Both the position numbers and the translations under genes were made by a program. From Caulobacterales bacterium (GTDB taxonomy: Bacteria; Pseudomonadota; Alphaproteobacteria; Caulobacterales; Caulobacteraceae), in the NCBI GenBank assembly GCA_947474395.1, contig CANJID010000035.1, forward strand, positions 1-42,554: a stretch of 42,554 nt of DNA, written 5' to 3'. Shown in pieces: positions 23,296 to 31,228 of the stretch (within the stretch, counting starts at the first letter, position 1; each line of letters begins with the position of its first letter). The notes below the pieces were generated by a model that ran no database searches, was not told where the DNA came from, and saw only the letters and a program-made list of their open reading frames with translations.

Positions 23296-24531
23296 CTAGT
23301 CGGTGGGCGGGTCGCTGACCACGCAGTGGGTGATCCCCGCGAAGCCCGCCACGGGCAGCAGGGCCTGGGGCACCCCATGGGCCAGTACGGCCTTCACCAG
23401 ATGGGCGGCGGCGTGCAGCTGGGTTTCAAGGCGGAACAGGGCGAGTTCGTTGAAGGGCTCATGGTCGCTCGGGATGATCGACAAGGTCGCGCCCGCCGCG
23501 CGGATCTTCTCGGCGTTGGTCAGGGTCGGCTCCATGCGGCAGATCACGCCGCGCGACTGGGCGTTGGCCATGCCGACCAGCTCCGACAGCCTGCTTGACG
23601 GAATTCCTGTCTGCAGGCCGGTGATCTCCCACCCGAAGCTGCGCCTGTCCGCCGGCGCCAGGGCCTGGACGGCCTGCAGCAGTTGATAGCGGGTCGAGGA
23701 ATTGGCCAGGGTCGGATAGGCCAGCGGGATGATGAGCCCGCCGAACAGCTTGGGCGATGCGGCCCTGAGCGCCAGGGCGTCGCGCAGGACGGTGATGTCC
23801 ACCTCGGCGAGGTCCCCCGCCTGCAGCCGCTCGTGATGTTCGGGGTGAATCTGTCGGCCGTCCTCGTCGAAGAGCTTGGCCTCGGCGTAGTGGCCGATGA
23901 TCCGGGCGCCGCCCTTCAGCATCCACATGGGCTTCAGGTCCAGCTCGACCGAATAGCTGCCGCCGCGCCGGGTCAGGAGCGGAAAGGCCCTGGACCGCAC
24001 CGGCCCCGAGATGTCGGGCCCGCTCGCCAGCAGCATGGATTCCAGCCGCGCCTCGTCGATGTCCCGCGCGATCAGCCCGCCCTCGTCGGCCCCGTCCACG
24101 ATCCGCACCTGGATCGAGCGCGGGGTGCATTCGCCGATGAAGAACCGCATCAGTTCGGCGGAGGCCCGTACGCAGGTGGTCTGGGCGCTCAGCGGCTCGC
24201 GCCCGGGCTGAACCACCAGCACGTTCAACTCGTCGATGCGGATCACCATGTCCTCGGGCCGGAGCTGGCGCTTGAGGAAGGCTTCGACGTGGGTCCAGAC
24301 CTGTTCTCGCTTGTGGGGCCACCGCTCCGCCAGCCGGCTTTTGATCGGAGCGAGGGAGATCAGGTTCGCGGCGGCGGCCGCGCCCCTGGCCGCCAGGAGC
24401 GCCAGGACGTCGTCGATGATGTCGCCGGTGGAGACGAGCGAGGGAGGGGCGGGCGATCCCGTCGCCGCTTCCGCACTGACTGCGCTTCCCACACTTCCCC
24501 CCGTCTCCGCCGCGAAGCGGTTGGGCCGCAA
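23296..24531 (-). CDS. Hypothetical protein resembling a degenerate GGDEF/EAL protein
   Basis: The 411-residue soluble protein lacks signal and membrane segments. The stretch VWTHVEAFLKRQLRPEDMVI-RIDELNVLVV (about residues 80-108) follows the pattern of the GGDEF domain before its active loop, but the GGDEF motif itself is absent. The C-terminal half has pieces like those of EAL domains (SFGWEITGL, NAEKIRAAGA), also without the catalytic residues. If the relation is right, the protein cannot make or cut cyclic di-GMP and might act as a binding or scaffold protein. The TTG start at 24531 is uncertain; GTG 24492 in the same frame is an alternative with purine-rich sequence upstream. The evidence is pattern-level only. 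Confidence 0.6.
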   Translation of the reverse strand: MRPNRFAAETGGSVGSAVSAEAATGSPAPPSLVSTGDIIDDVLALLAARGAAAAANLISLAPIKSRLAERWPHKREQVWTHVEAFLKRQLRPEDMVIRIDELNVLVVQPGREPLSAQTTCVRASAELMRFFIGECTPRSIQVRIVDGADEGGLIARDIDEARLESMLLASGPDISGPVRSRAFPLLTRRGGSYSVELDLKPMWMLKGGARIIGHYAEAKLFDEDGRQIHPEHHERLQAGDLAEVDITVLRDALALRAASPKLFGGLIIPLAYPTLANSSTRYQLLQAVQALAPADRRSFGWEITGLQTGIPSSRLSELVGMANAQSRGVICRMEPTLTNAEKIRAAGATLSIIPSDHEPFNELALFRLETQLHAAAHLVKAVLAHGVPQALLPVAGFAGITHCVVSDPPTD

Positions 24532-24756
24532 CCTATTGGCGTTATCCTCGCCATTAACGCGCTAAAGTTCCTACCTTGACGTTAAGCCGCTGAACACGTT
24601 CACTGAATGCGGCGTCCACCATGGGCGCTCCCGGGAGAAGGGTGCGACGGCCGTCTGAACTAGAAATTCTGCAACCGAGGCCCGAAAAATTCCCGCGCCT
24701 AGGATCTGCGGGGGTGTTATGGGTTTGCTGTACACCGCGTCCGGAATTTCGCGTCC

Positions 24757-25350
24757 ATGACCCTGACGATCTATGGCGATCACCGCTCGGGCAACTGCCT
24801 GAAGGTGAAGTGGGCGGCCGAACGGTTGGGCCTCGCTTATGACTGGATCGAGGTCGACGCCCGCGACGGCGAGACGCGCAGCCCGCCCTTCCTCAAGCTC
24901 AATCCCGCCGGCCAGGTGCCGACGGTGGTGCTCCCCGACGGCCGGGCCCTGGCGCAGTCCAACGCCATCCTGCTGCACCTCGCGGCGGGAACGGACCTTA
25001 TCCCCGCCGATCCGTACTGGCGCTCCAAGATGTTCGAGTGGCTGTTCTGGGAGCAGCACAGCCACGAGCCCTATATCGCCGCCGCCCGCCGCCAGATGAT
25101 GCGCGGCGCGTCCAAGAAGGACCTCGACGCCGAGCTGGTGCGACGCGGGGACGCCGCCCTGGCGCGGATGGAGGCCTGGCTCTCGGCCTATCCCTACCTG
25201 GTGGACGGCCGCTTCAGCCTCGCGGACATCTCCCTGATCGCCTACACCCGCCTCGCCCACGAGGGGGGCTTCGATCTGACCAAGTACCCGGCCGTCTGCG
25301 TCTGGATCGACCGGGTCGAGGCCGAGCTGGGCCTGACCGTCCCCGCCTAA
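24757..25350 (+). CDS. Glutathione S-transferase
   Basis: The 197-residue protein has the thioredoxin-like N-terminal domain with LTIYGDHRSGNCLKVKWAAE (Ser11 at the usual catalytic position), the cis-Pro NPAGQVPTVV and the glutathione-binding QSNAIL, followed by a helical C-terminal domain with the conserved SLADISLIAYTRL. It conjugates or reduces electrophiles with glutathione in the cytoplasm. Substrate specificity is not predictable. It is preceded by about 225 noncoding bases shared with the divergent gene to the left, and its stop is six bases from the end of the convergent FG-GAP gene. Confidence 0.9.
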   Translation: MTLTIYGDHRSGNCLKVKWAAERLGLAYDWIEVDARDGETRSPPFLKLNPAGQVPTVVLPDGRALAQSNAILLHLAAGTDLIPADPYWRSKMFEWLFWEQHSHEPYIAAARRQMMRGASKKDLDAELVRRGDAALARMEAWLSAYPYLVDGRFSLADISLIAYTRLAHEGGFDLTKYPAVCVWIDRVEAELGLTVPA

Positions 25351-25356
25351 CTTGCT

Positions 25357-26856
25357 CTAGTTCGGCAGCGGGACCTCCGGGCTGTCCACCTTGCGCGCCT
25401 GCCGGAACGCGGGCGCCGGCGCGCGGGTGCGGACCTGCTCCAGCCAGAGGACTCCGTCGTAGGTCAAGCTGTTGCCGCGGGTGGTGGCGAAGTCGAGATC
25501 GCCGTCCCCGTCCATGTCCCGCGGAACGAACTGGTCGTACATGCCGCGGCGACGACGGGAGATGTCGTGGCGCGTCCACGCCGCCGCCGGGTTCGCGGCG
25601 ACGCCAGGATTCCTGAACCACGCCAGCCGACCCGAGATCGCCGTGGGCGTCAGGTCCGTGTCCTTGTCCCTGGGGCCGAAGCTGTAGCCCCCGGTCATGA
25701 CGTCCATCAGGCCGTCGCCGTCGATGTCGCCGACGGCGATCCCGACCGCGAGATCCGGCGCATAGTCGCCGATGGGATGGAGCTTCCAGACCCCATCGAG
25801 GCTGGCCGGCTGCTCCAGCCAGACGATCGATCGGCCGACCAGGCGGGTGAATTCCCAGGTCACGATGTCGAGCCGCCCGTCCCCGTTCAGGTCGGTGAAC
25901 TCCATGTTGAAGCCGCTGATCAGGGCCCGGGTGTCGCCTCGGCGGTCGGCGGGCCGGTCGTCGCCGAAGACCGAGGTGCCGCTGATGGTGATCGGGCGTT
26001 CGCGGAACAGGGGCGAGGCGCTCTTCCCCATGTTCTCGAACAGCATGATGCGGCCTTCGGCGACGGAGCCGCCGATGACGTCGATATCTCCGTCCCGGTC
26101 CAGGTCCACGGGCTGGGAATTGATCGGCCAGACCACCTTGGCCAGTTCGTGCTCGACCCAGGACGCGCCGTCCAGGGGCGGTCCGGCGATCTTGAACCAG
26201 GAAATCGCGCTCGGCGGCTGGGTGACCTTGGGGGCCTGGGCCGCCTTGTTCGCGGCCACGATCTCGGGCTTGCCGTCCCCGTCGAGATCGGCGGCGAAGA
26301 CGCGGATGTAGGAGCCCCGGTGGTCGACGACCGGGGGGATGACCCGTTTCCAGGTTTGGGTGCGGGCTCCCCTTCCAGGGTTCTGGAAGTAGATCAGGTG
26401 CGCCAGCTCCACGGCGGCGACCACGTCCAGGTAGCCGTCCCCGTCGATGTCGGCGACGGTCACGTCCTCGGCGGCGGCGGCCTCCGGTCCTTGCGCGAGG
26501 GTCTTCAGCACCCAACGGTCGGGGGATTTCGTACCGAAGGCGATGCGGATGTGGCCGTGCAGCACGCCGTCGTACTCGGTGTCGGCCTCATGCACCGAAA
26601 CGATGTCGGCATAGCCGTCCTTGTCGAGGTCGGCGATCTTCAGCCCGTCCCCGCCGCGGATGTCGACGCCCCCGAGAGCCTCGTCGTCGACGCGGTGCTC
26701 ACGCCAGGAAATGTATTTGCCGTCCGGGGCCTGGGCCCGGGTCAGGGCCGTCGCGACGTTGACCGGGGCGGCGGCGCCGGTGGTTTCGGTGGGCAGGATG
26801 AGGAAGATCGCGCCCGCGAGCGCGGCGGCGCCGAGGAGGGACAGGGGCGTTCCCAT
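25357..26856 (-). CDS. Secreted FG-GAP/VCBS repeat protein
   Basis: The 499-residue protein has an N-terminal hydrophobic segment (signal peptide or anchor, about residues 5-22) and at least seven Ca2+-binding loops of the D-x-D-x-D-G type: DLDKDG, DIDGDG (twice), DLDGDG, DLDRDG, DLNGDG and DMDGDG. These loops belong to FG-GAP/VCBS repeats that fold as a beta-propeller. Such proteins are exported and often bind ligands or sugars; no enzymatic motif is seen. The start at 26856 follows AGGAAACC, whereas the ATG six codons earlier has poor spacing. It is divergent from the S1/P1 nuclease gene, with 90 bases between the starts, so both may share a control region. Confidence 0.85.
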   Translation of the reverse strand: MGTPLSLLGAAALAGAIFLILPTETTGAAAPVNVATALTRAQAPDGKYISWREHRVDDEALGGVDIRGGDGLKIADLDKDGYADIVSVHEADTEYDGVLHGHIRIAFGTKSPDRWVLKTLAQGPEAAAAEDVTVADIDGDGYLDVVAAVELAHLIYFQNPGRGARTQTWKRVIPPVVDHRGSYIRVFAADLDGDGKPEIVAANKAAQAPKVTQPPSAISWFKIAGPPLDGASWVEHELAKVVWPINSQPVDLDRDGDIDVIGGSVAEGRIMLFENMGKSASPLFRERPITISGTSVFGDDRPADRRGDTRALISGFNMEFTDLNGDGRLDIVTWEFTRLVGRSIVWLEQPASLDGVWKLHPIGDYAPDLAVGIAVGDIDGDGLMDVMTGGYSFGPRDKDTDLTPTAISGRLAWFRNPGVAANPAAAWTRHDISRRRRGMYDQFVPRDMDGDGDLDFATTRGNSLTYDGVLWLEQVRTRAPAPAFRQARKVDSPEVPLPN

Positions 26857-26946
26857 GGTTTCCTTTCGGGGCATTTCTTGCGCCGCCCGCCGGTCTGGGT
26901 CGCCTACGGTGGCGCCTATCGCAAAGATCAGCTAGGCCGACCGATC

Positions 26947-27948
26947 ATGAAGCGCCTGATCGCCGCCCTCGCCATCGCCGTCATGATCCCCGCGCAGGCC
27001 CTGGCCTGGGGCGCGGGCGGGCATCGGATCGTCGGCCGCGTGGCCATCGGGGCGCTGCCGTCCACCGTCCCCGGTTTCGTGCGCACCCCCTTCGCGGTGG
27101 ACGCCATCGGCGAGTTCGCCCGCGAGCCGGACCGCTCCAAGGCGGCGGGCACGCCCCACGATCCGGACCTCGACCCCAACCACCAGATCGACCTGGACGA
27201 TGAGGGCAAGTCCCTGGGCGGGCCCGCGATCACCGCCCTTCCGCGCGACCGGGACGCCTATGAGACGGCCATGCGGGCGGTGGGCCAGACGGGGTCCGAG
27301 GGCGGCTTCCTGCCCTACAGCCTGATGGACGGCTACCAGCAGCTGAGGATCGACTTCGCCTACTGGCGGGTGCTGAAGCTGGGAGAGACGCGGGGCAAGA
27401 CGGCGGCCGAGCGCGCCTGGTACGTCCGCGACCGTCGCCTGCGCGAGCAGCTGACCCTGCGCGACCTCGGCTACTGGGCCCACTTCGTCGGCGACGGCAG
27501 CCAGCCCCAGCACGTCAGCATGCACTACAACGGCTGGGGCGATCACCCGAACCCGAAGAACTACACCCAGGAGCGCAACCACTCCGCCTTCGAGGGCGCC
27601 TTCATCAAGGCAAACGTCACCGAGGCGGGGGTGCGTAGCGTCCTGCCGGCGCCCCGCGACTGCGGCGCGACCATCCAGCTCTGCACCGCCGCCTACATCG
27701 CGCGCAGCGCCAGCTTCATCGAGCCGCTCTACCAGCTGTGGGGGGAGGGCGGTTTCAAGAACGGCGACCCGCGCGGGACGGCCTTCGCCACCGAGCGGCT
27801 GGCGGCCGGGGCGGCGGAGCTGCGCGACCTGATCGTCAAGGCGTGGATCACCAGCGCCGACATGAAGATCGGCTACCCCGCGGTCAGCGTGAAGGAGATC
27901 GAGGCAGGCGGACCCATTCCCTTCGAGAGCTTCTATGGCCGTGACTGA
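26947..27948 (+). CDS. Secreted S1/P1-type nuclease
   Basis: The 333-residue protein has a signal peptide cleaved after ALA (residues 18-20), leaving Trp21 as the N-terminal residue, which binds zinc in P1 nuclease. Further zinc ligands are His26 (GGHRIVG), His179 and Asp183 (HFVGDGSQPQH) and His189. These belong to the trinuclear Zn site of the S1/P1 family, which cleaves single-stranded DNA and RNA and removes 3' phosphates. Cysteines in the CGATIQLC stretch may form a disulfide. It probably acts in the periplasm or outside for nucleotide and phosphate scavenging. The 3' end overlaps the Nudix gene by 14 bases. The long open frame reaching upstream to 25567 is antisense to the FG-GAP gene and is not coding. 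Confidence 0.9.
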   Translation: MKRLIAALAIAVMIPAQALAWGAGGHRIVGRVAIGALPSTVPGFVRTPFAVDAIGEFAREPDRSKAAGTPHDPDLDPNHQIDLDDEGKSLGGPAITALPRDRDAYETAMRAVGQTGSEGGFLPYSLMDGYQQLRIDFAYWRVLKLGETRGKTAAERAWYVRDRRLREQLTLRDLGYWAHFVGDGSQPQHVSMHYNGWGDHPNPKNYTQERNHSAFEGAFIKANVTEAGVRSVLPAPRDCGATIQLCTAAYIARSASFIEPLYQLWGEGGFKNGDPRGTAFATERLAAGAAELRDLIVKAWITSADMKIGYPAVSVKEIEAGGPIPFESFYGRD

Positions 27949-28408
27949 GGGCGTGCGCCAGTTCGGCGCACCGGAGCCCGGCCACGACTACGCCGACCGG
28001 CCCTGCGCCTACGGGATCGCGTTCGGTGACGAGGGACACATCGCCCTCGTCCACGTCGTGACGAGCGACGGCGCCTGGTACGACCTGCCCGGCGGAGCCC
28101 TCGATCCAGGTGAGACGGACCAGGTGGCGGTGGTGCGCGAGTTCGGCGAGGAAACCGGGCTCAAGGTGAGGGCCGGGGCGCTTCTCACCCGGGCCGACCA
28201 GTTCATGGTCAAGACCGACGGCCAGCACGTGAACAACCGCTCCGGCCTCTACGAGGTCGCGGTAACGGGCTTTGATTCCGCGCTGAAGGTGGAGGACGAT
28301 CACACCCTGGTCTGGATCGACCCGGTCGAGGCGCTCACGCGCCTGCGCCACGACAGCCACGCCTGGGCGGTGACGGCCTGGCTGAGGCGCAAAGCCGCGG
28401 CCAAATAG
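27935..28408 (+). CDS. Nudix hydrolase
   Basis: The 157-residue protein has a complete Nudix box G-x5-E-x7-R-E-x2-E-E-x-G, visible as GGALDPGETDQV followed by VVREFGEETGL (about residues 51-74). Nudix enzymes hydrolyse nucleoside diphosphates linked to other groups, with Mg2+ held by the glutamates of the box. The substrate is unknown; the phosphohydrolase MutT and ADP-ribose pyrophosphatase subgroups are both possible. The start overlaps the end of the nuclease gene, so the two are probably co-translated, linking nucleic acid breakdown outside with nucleotide handling inside. This link is inferred. Confidence 0.88.
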   Translation: MAVTEGVRQFGAPEPGHDYADRPCAYGIAFGDEGHIALVHVVTSDGAWYDLPGGALDPGETDQVAVVREFGEETGLKVRAGALLTRADQFMVKTDGQHVNNRSGLYEVAVTGFDSALKVEDDHTLVWIDPVEALTRLRHDSHAWAVTAWLRRKAAAK

Positions 28409-28411
28409 AAA

Positions 28412-28439
28412 CGCCTGCGCAGGTCTCCCCGCGCAGGCG
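28412..28439. terminator. Hairpin between convergent genes
   Basis: CGCCTGCGC and GCGCAGGCG form a 9-bp perfect stem around AGGTCTCCCC, just after the Nudix stop and before the end of the minus-strand cytochrome gene. No T-run follows, so it may be a rho-assisted or bidirectional attenuating structure. Confidence 0.5.
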
Positions 28440-28460
28440 CGTCGTCAATCGAAGAAGCGT

Positions 28461-28901
28461 CTACTTCACGGTGGCGAGATAGGCGATCAGGTCGGCGCGA
28501 TCCTTGGGCTGCGCACTGGCGATCACCATCATGGTGCCGGGCACGACCTTGGTCGGGGCTTCCAGGAAGCCGTCCAGGGTCGCGGGGGACCAGGTGATGG
28601 CCGCCGCCGTCAGGGCCTTGGAGTAGCCGGCGAAGTGCGATTCGCCGCCGGACTTGCGGCCGATCAGGCCGCCCAGGCTCGGGCCCTGCATGGCTTCGGC
28701 CGGGTCGGTCGAGTGGCAGATGCCGCAGCGCTGGGTGAACAGGGTCTTGCCCCGCACCGCGTCGCCGGCAGCCGTCGCGGCCCCAGCCGCCGGAACGGCC
28801 GACGGGGTCTGGGCGCGGACCTTCTTCGCGGTCGCGGCCTCGGCGCCGATCGCCGCCGCCAGGGTGATGATGGCGATGATCGCTGAGGTCGTCTTCTTCA
28901 C
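28461..28901 (-). CDS. Secreted class I cytochrome c
   Basis: The 146-residue protein has a signal peptide (residues 1-22, ending AEA) and a single heme motif C59-G-I-C62-H63. A likely axial Met lies in PGTMMVI (124-125), followed by the helix DRADLIAYLATVK that closes cytochrome c folds. GPSLGGLIGRKSG matches the small soluble cytochrome c550/c2 type. It carries electrons in the periplasm between respiratory complexes or to an oxidase. An Ala-rich linker of about 25 residues follows the signal. Confidence 0.9.
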   Translation of the reverse strand: MKKTTSAIIAIITLAAAIGAEAATAKKVRAQTPSAVPAAGAATAAGDAVRGKTLFTQRCGICHSTDPAEAMQGPSLGGLIGRKSGGESHFAGYSKALTAAAITWSPATLDGFLEAPTKVVPGTMMVIASAQPKDRADLIAYLATVK

Positions 28902-29014
28902 GCTTCCAGCCTCCGAAAAATTTCGCTGACCTTGGCCACGGCCAAGTCTCTGTCAAGACGGCTCGTTGTTACAGGTCGCCACCTGAACGGCGGATGACCG
29001 GTGATCCGTCGCCG

Positions 29015-29440
29015 CTAATCTCCGGTCAGCAGCTTGCCGAGCCCGGGAATGCTCAAAAGCACCTCGCGCAGCAGGTCGCGGCCGGTCTTGTCCCGCACGA
29101 AAGTCATGGCCACCGGCAGGATCGCCTGCATGTCGGAGGTGGTGATCCCCTCCCGCGCCAGCCTCTGGCCCATGGCCATGGCGTCGGACATGGCCGCGCC
29201 GCCGGCGCCGGCCGCGCCCCGCATCAGTCCGGCCATCAGGCCCCCGCCCTTGCCCTGGGTCAGGGCCTGGCCGGAGGCGGCGAGGTCAGCTGCGCCGGGG
29301 ATTTCCCCGAACAGCTCCGAGACCTTGGCCTGGTCGCCGTGCTTCTCGATCAGGGCCAGGGCCGCCGAGAGGGTGAGGCGGGCCTGGTCGGGGCTCAGTC
29401 CGGCGCGTTCGGACGCTTCCTGTACAAGGTTTTCGATCAT
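29015..29440 (-). CDS. DUF2780/DUF2267-like protein
   Basis: The 141-residue protein begins MIENLVQEASERAGLSPDQA, a helical repeat start seen in DUF2780 (VcgC/VcgE-like) and related DUF2267 proteins, and is followed by a helix of hydrophobic heptads. A Gly/Ala/Met-rich central part (GGGLMAGLMRGAAGAGGAA) and a second helical half end with LLREVLLSIPGLGKLL. There is no signal peptide. The function is unknown. It is the last of three minus-strand genes, 51 bases from bdhA. Confidence 0.7.
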   Translation of the reverse strand: MIENLVQEASERAGLSPDQARLTLSAALALIEKHGDQAKVSELFGEIPGAADLAASGQALTQGKGGGLMAGLMRGAAGAGGAAMSDAMAMGQRLAREGITTSDMQAILPVAMTFVRDKTGRDLLREVLLSIPGLGKLLTGD

Positions 29441-29491
29441 GGGACGGTCTCTAACACAAAGAGAGGAAGCGACTCAGGGCGGGCGGAGGCC

Positions 29492-30280
29492 TCAGGCGGC
29501 CGTCCAGCCCCCGTCTATGGGCAGGGCCGCCCCGTTCACCGAGGCCCCCGCGTCGGAAGCGAGATAGAGGGCCAGGCCCGCCAGTTCGTTGTACTCCACG
29601 AACCGCTTGGTCGGCTGGGCTGCCAGGATCACGTCGCGCATCACCTGGTCCTCGGTCATGCCGCGGGCCTTGGCCTGGTCGGCGATCTGGCCCTCTACCA
29701 GGGGGGTCTTCACATAGCCGGGGCAGATGGCGTTGCAGGTGACCCCGAAGGTCGCGACCTCCAGGGCCACCGACTTGGTCAGGCCCAGGACCCCGTGCTT
29801 GGCCGCCACATAGGCCGCCTTGAACGGCGAGGCGACCAGGGCGTGGGCGGAGGCGATGGTGATGATCCGCCCGCGCCCCTGCGCCTTCATCAGCGGAACC
29901 GCCGCGCGGATGGCGTGGAAGGCCGAGGTCAGGTTGATGGCGATGATCTTGTCCCACTGGTCGATGGGGAAGTCCTCGATCGGCGAGACGTGCTGCACCC
30001 CGGCGTTGTTGACCAGGATGTCGAGGCGGCCGAACGCCTGGTGCGCGCTGGCGATCAGGTCGGCGATCTCGGCGGGGTTGCGCATATCGGCGCCGTGGTA
30101 GAGCGCCTGCACCCCGTGCCGGGCTTCGATGCCGGCCCGCGCCGCCTCGATGGCGGTCAAGTCCCCCAGGCCGTTCAGCACCACGTTCGCGCCCGCGCCG
30201 GCGAGGGCGTCGGCCAGGGCGAGGCCGATCCCGCTGGTGGACCCGGTGACGACGGCGGCGTGGCCCTTCAGGCTCCTCAT
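29492..30280 (-). CDS. bdhA: 3-hydroxybutyrate dehydrogenase
   Basis: The 262-residue short-chain dehydrogenase has the NAD-binding TGSTSGIG (residues 12-19), NNAG (91-94), and the catalytic Ser144, Tyr157 and Lys161 (Y-x3-K in AYVAAKHG). The sequence ASAHALVASPFKAAY, the NAICPGYVKTPLV block and the end NGAALPIDGGWTA are characteristic of D-3-hydroxybutyrate dehydrogenase, which oxidises 3-hydroxybutyrate to acetoacetate in poly-hydroxybutyrate use. The start ATG at 30280 overlaps the last bases of the yaaA gene, so the pair is probably one operon. Confidence 0.9.
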   Translation of the reverse strand: MRSLKGHAAVVTGSTSGIGLALADALAGAGANVVLNGLGDLTAIEAARAGIEARHGVQALYHGADMRNPAEIADLIASAHQAFGRLDILVNNAGVQHVSPIEDFPIDQWDKIIAINLTSAFHAIRAAVPLMKAQGRGRIITIASAHALVASPFKAAYVAAKHGVLGLTKSVALEVATFGVTCNAICPGYVKTPLVEGQIADQAKARGMTEDQVMRDVILAAQPTKRFVEYNELAGLALYLASDAGASVNGAALPIDGGWTAA

Positions 30281-31062
30281 GCCGCGACCTTTGCGATGGG
30301 CTGCGGGCGCTGGAACACCCAGTCGCGGGGCGTGGATAGACTCTGGATGTAGCGGTAGCCGCCGCCGTCGAAGGCCTTCAGGTCCTCCACATGCTCGATG
30401 CGGTTGTCGATCGCGAAGCGGGCCATCATCCCCCGCGCGGTCTTGGCGTAGAAGGAGACGATCCGGGCCAGCCCATCCTTCTCTTCCTTGAAGTGGCAGG
30501 TCACCAGCGGCAGCTTCAGGGCGCGGGCGTCCACGGCGCCGAAATATTCCTGGCTGGCGAGGTTCACCAGGGTGGGGTCCTCATGGCCCTTGGCCGCCGC
30601 GTTCAGGGCCTTGGCCGGCTTGTCCCCCCAGAAGTCGTAGAGGGTGTGGCCCCGCTCCGTGTCGAGGCGCGTCCCCATCTCCAGCCGGTAGGGCTGGATG
30701 CGGTCGAGGGGACGGAGCAGGCCGTAGAGGCCCGACAGGATGCGAAGATGGCTCTGGGCCCAGTCCAGCCCGCCGGCGTCCAGGGCGCGGGCGTCGAGGC
30801 CGTCGTAGACGTCGCCGGCGAAGGCGAGGGCGGCCTGGACCCCGGTCTCGCACTTGACGTCGAAGCTCCGGAAGCGGGCGACGTTGAGCTCGGCCAGGCT
30901 GTCGGAGATGTCCATCAGTCGCTTCAGGTCGCTCGCCCGGAGCTTGCGCGTCACCGCGGCGAGCTTGGCCGTATCCGCCCGGAATTCGGGCGAAGTGGCG
31001 GGAACATCGGTGGCCGGAGGCGAGAAATCGAGCGTCTTCGCCGGCGAAATGACGAGCAGCAT
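30277..31062 (-). CDS. yaaA: Peroxide stress protein YaaA
   Basis: The 261-residue protein matches the YaaA (DUF328) family from end to end: MLLVISPAKTLDF at the start, GDVYDGL and SGLYGLLRPLD in the middle, and FYAKTARGMMARF further on. In E. coli YaaA is induced by OxyR and lowers free iron during hydrogen peroxide stress; it also binds DNA. The stop overlaps the bdhA start in an ATGA arrangement. It is divergent from glnE with about 165 bases between them. Confidence 0.92.
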   Translation of the reverse strand: MLLVISPAKTLDFSPPATDVPATSPEFRADTAKLAAVTRKLRASDLKRLMDISDSLAELNVARFRSFDVKCETGVQAALAFAGDVYDGLDARALDAGGLDWAQSHLRILSGLYGLLRPLDRIQPYRLEMGTRLDTERGHTLYDFWGDKPAKALNAAAKGHEDPTLVNLASQEYFGAVDARALKLPLVTCHFKEEKDGLARIVSFYAKTARGMMARFAIDNRIEHVEDLKAFDGGGYRYIQSLSTPRDWVFQRPQPIAKVAA

Positions 31063-31228
31063 CCAGCGGACCTTCGTCGAGGGCGCGACCGTGTAGACCC
31101 CAGGGCGAGTCGGCGCCAGCCCCCGCGCCGTCGCATCCGGCGCGCACCTGTGGACTGCCCGGAAAATGACCGGGGGCGCCGACGGCGTGGGTGACGCCGG
31201 GCGATCCGGTCCCTACAGGGGGAAGGCC

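Noticed and set aside
25567-26946. Long plus-strand extension in front of the S1/P1 nuclease
   Set aside because: It is antisense to the FG-GAP protein. The nuclease signal peptide begins at 26947, which fixes the start.
28994-30352. 452-codon plus-strand open frame
   Set aside because: It is antisense to bdhA and the DUF2780-like gene; its composition is that of a shadow frame.
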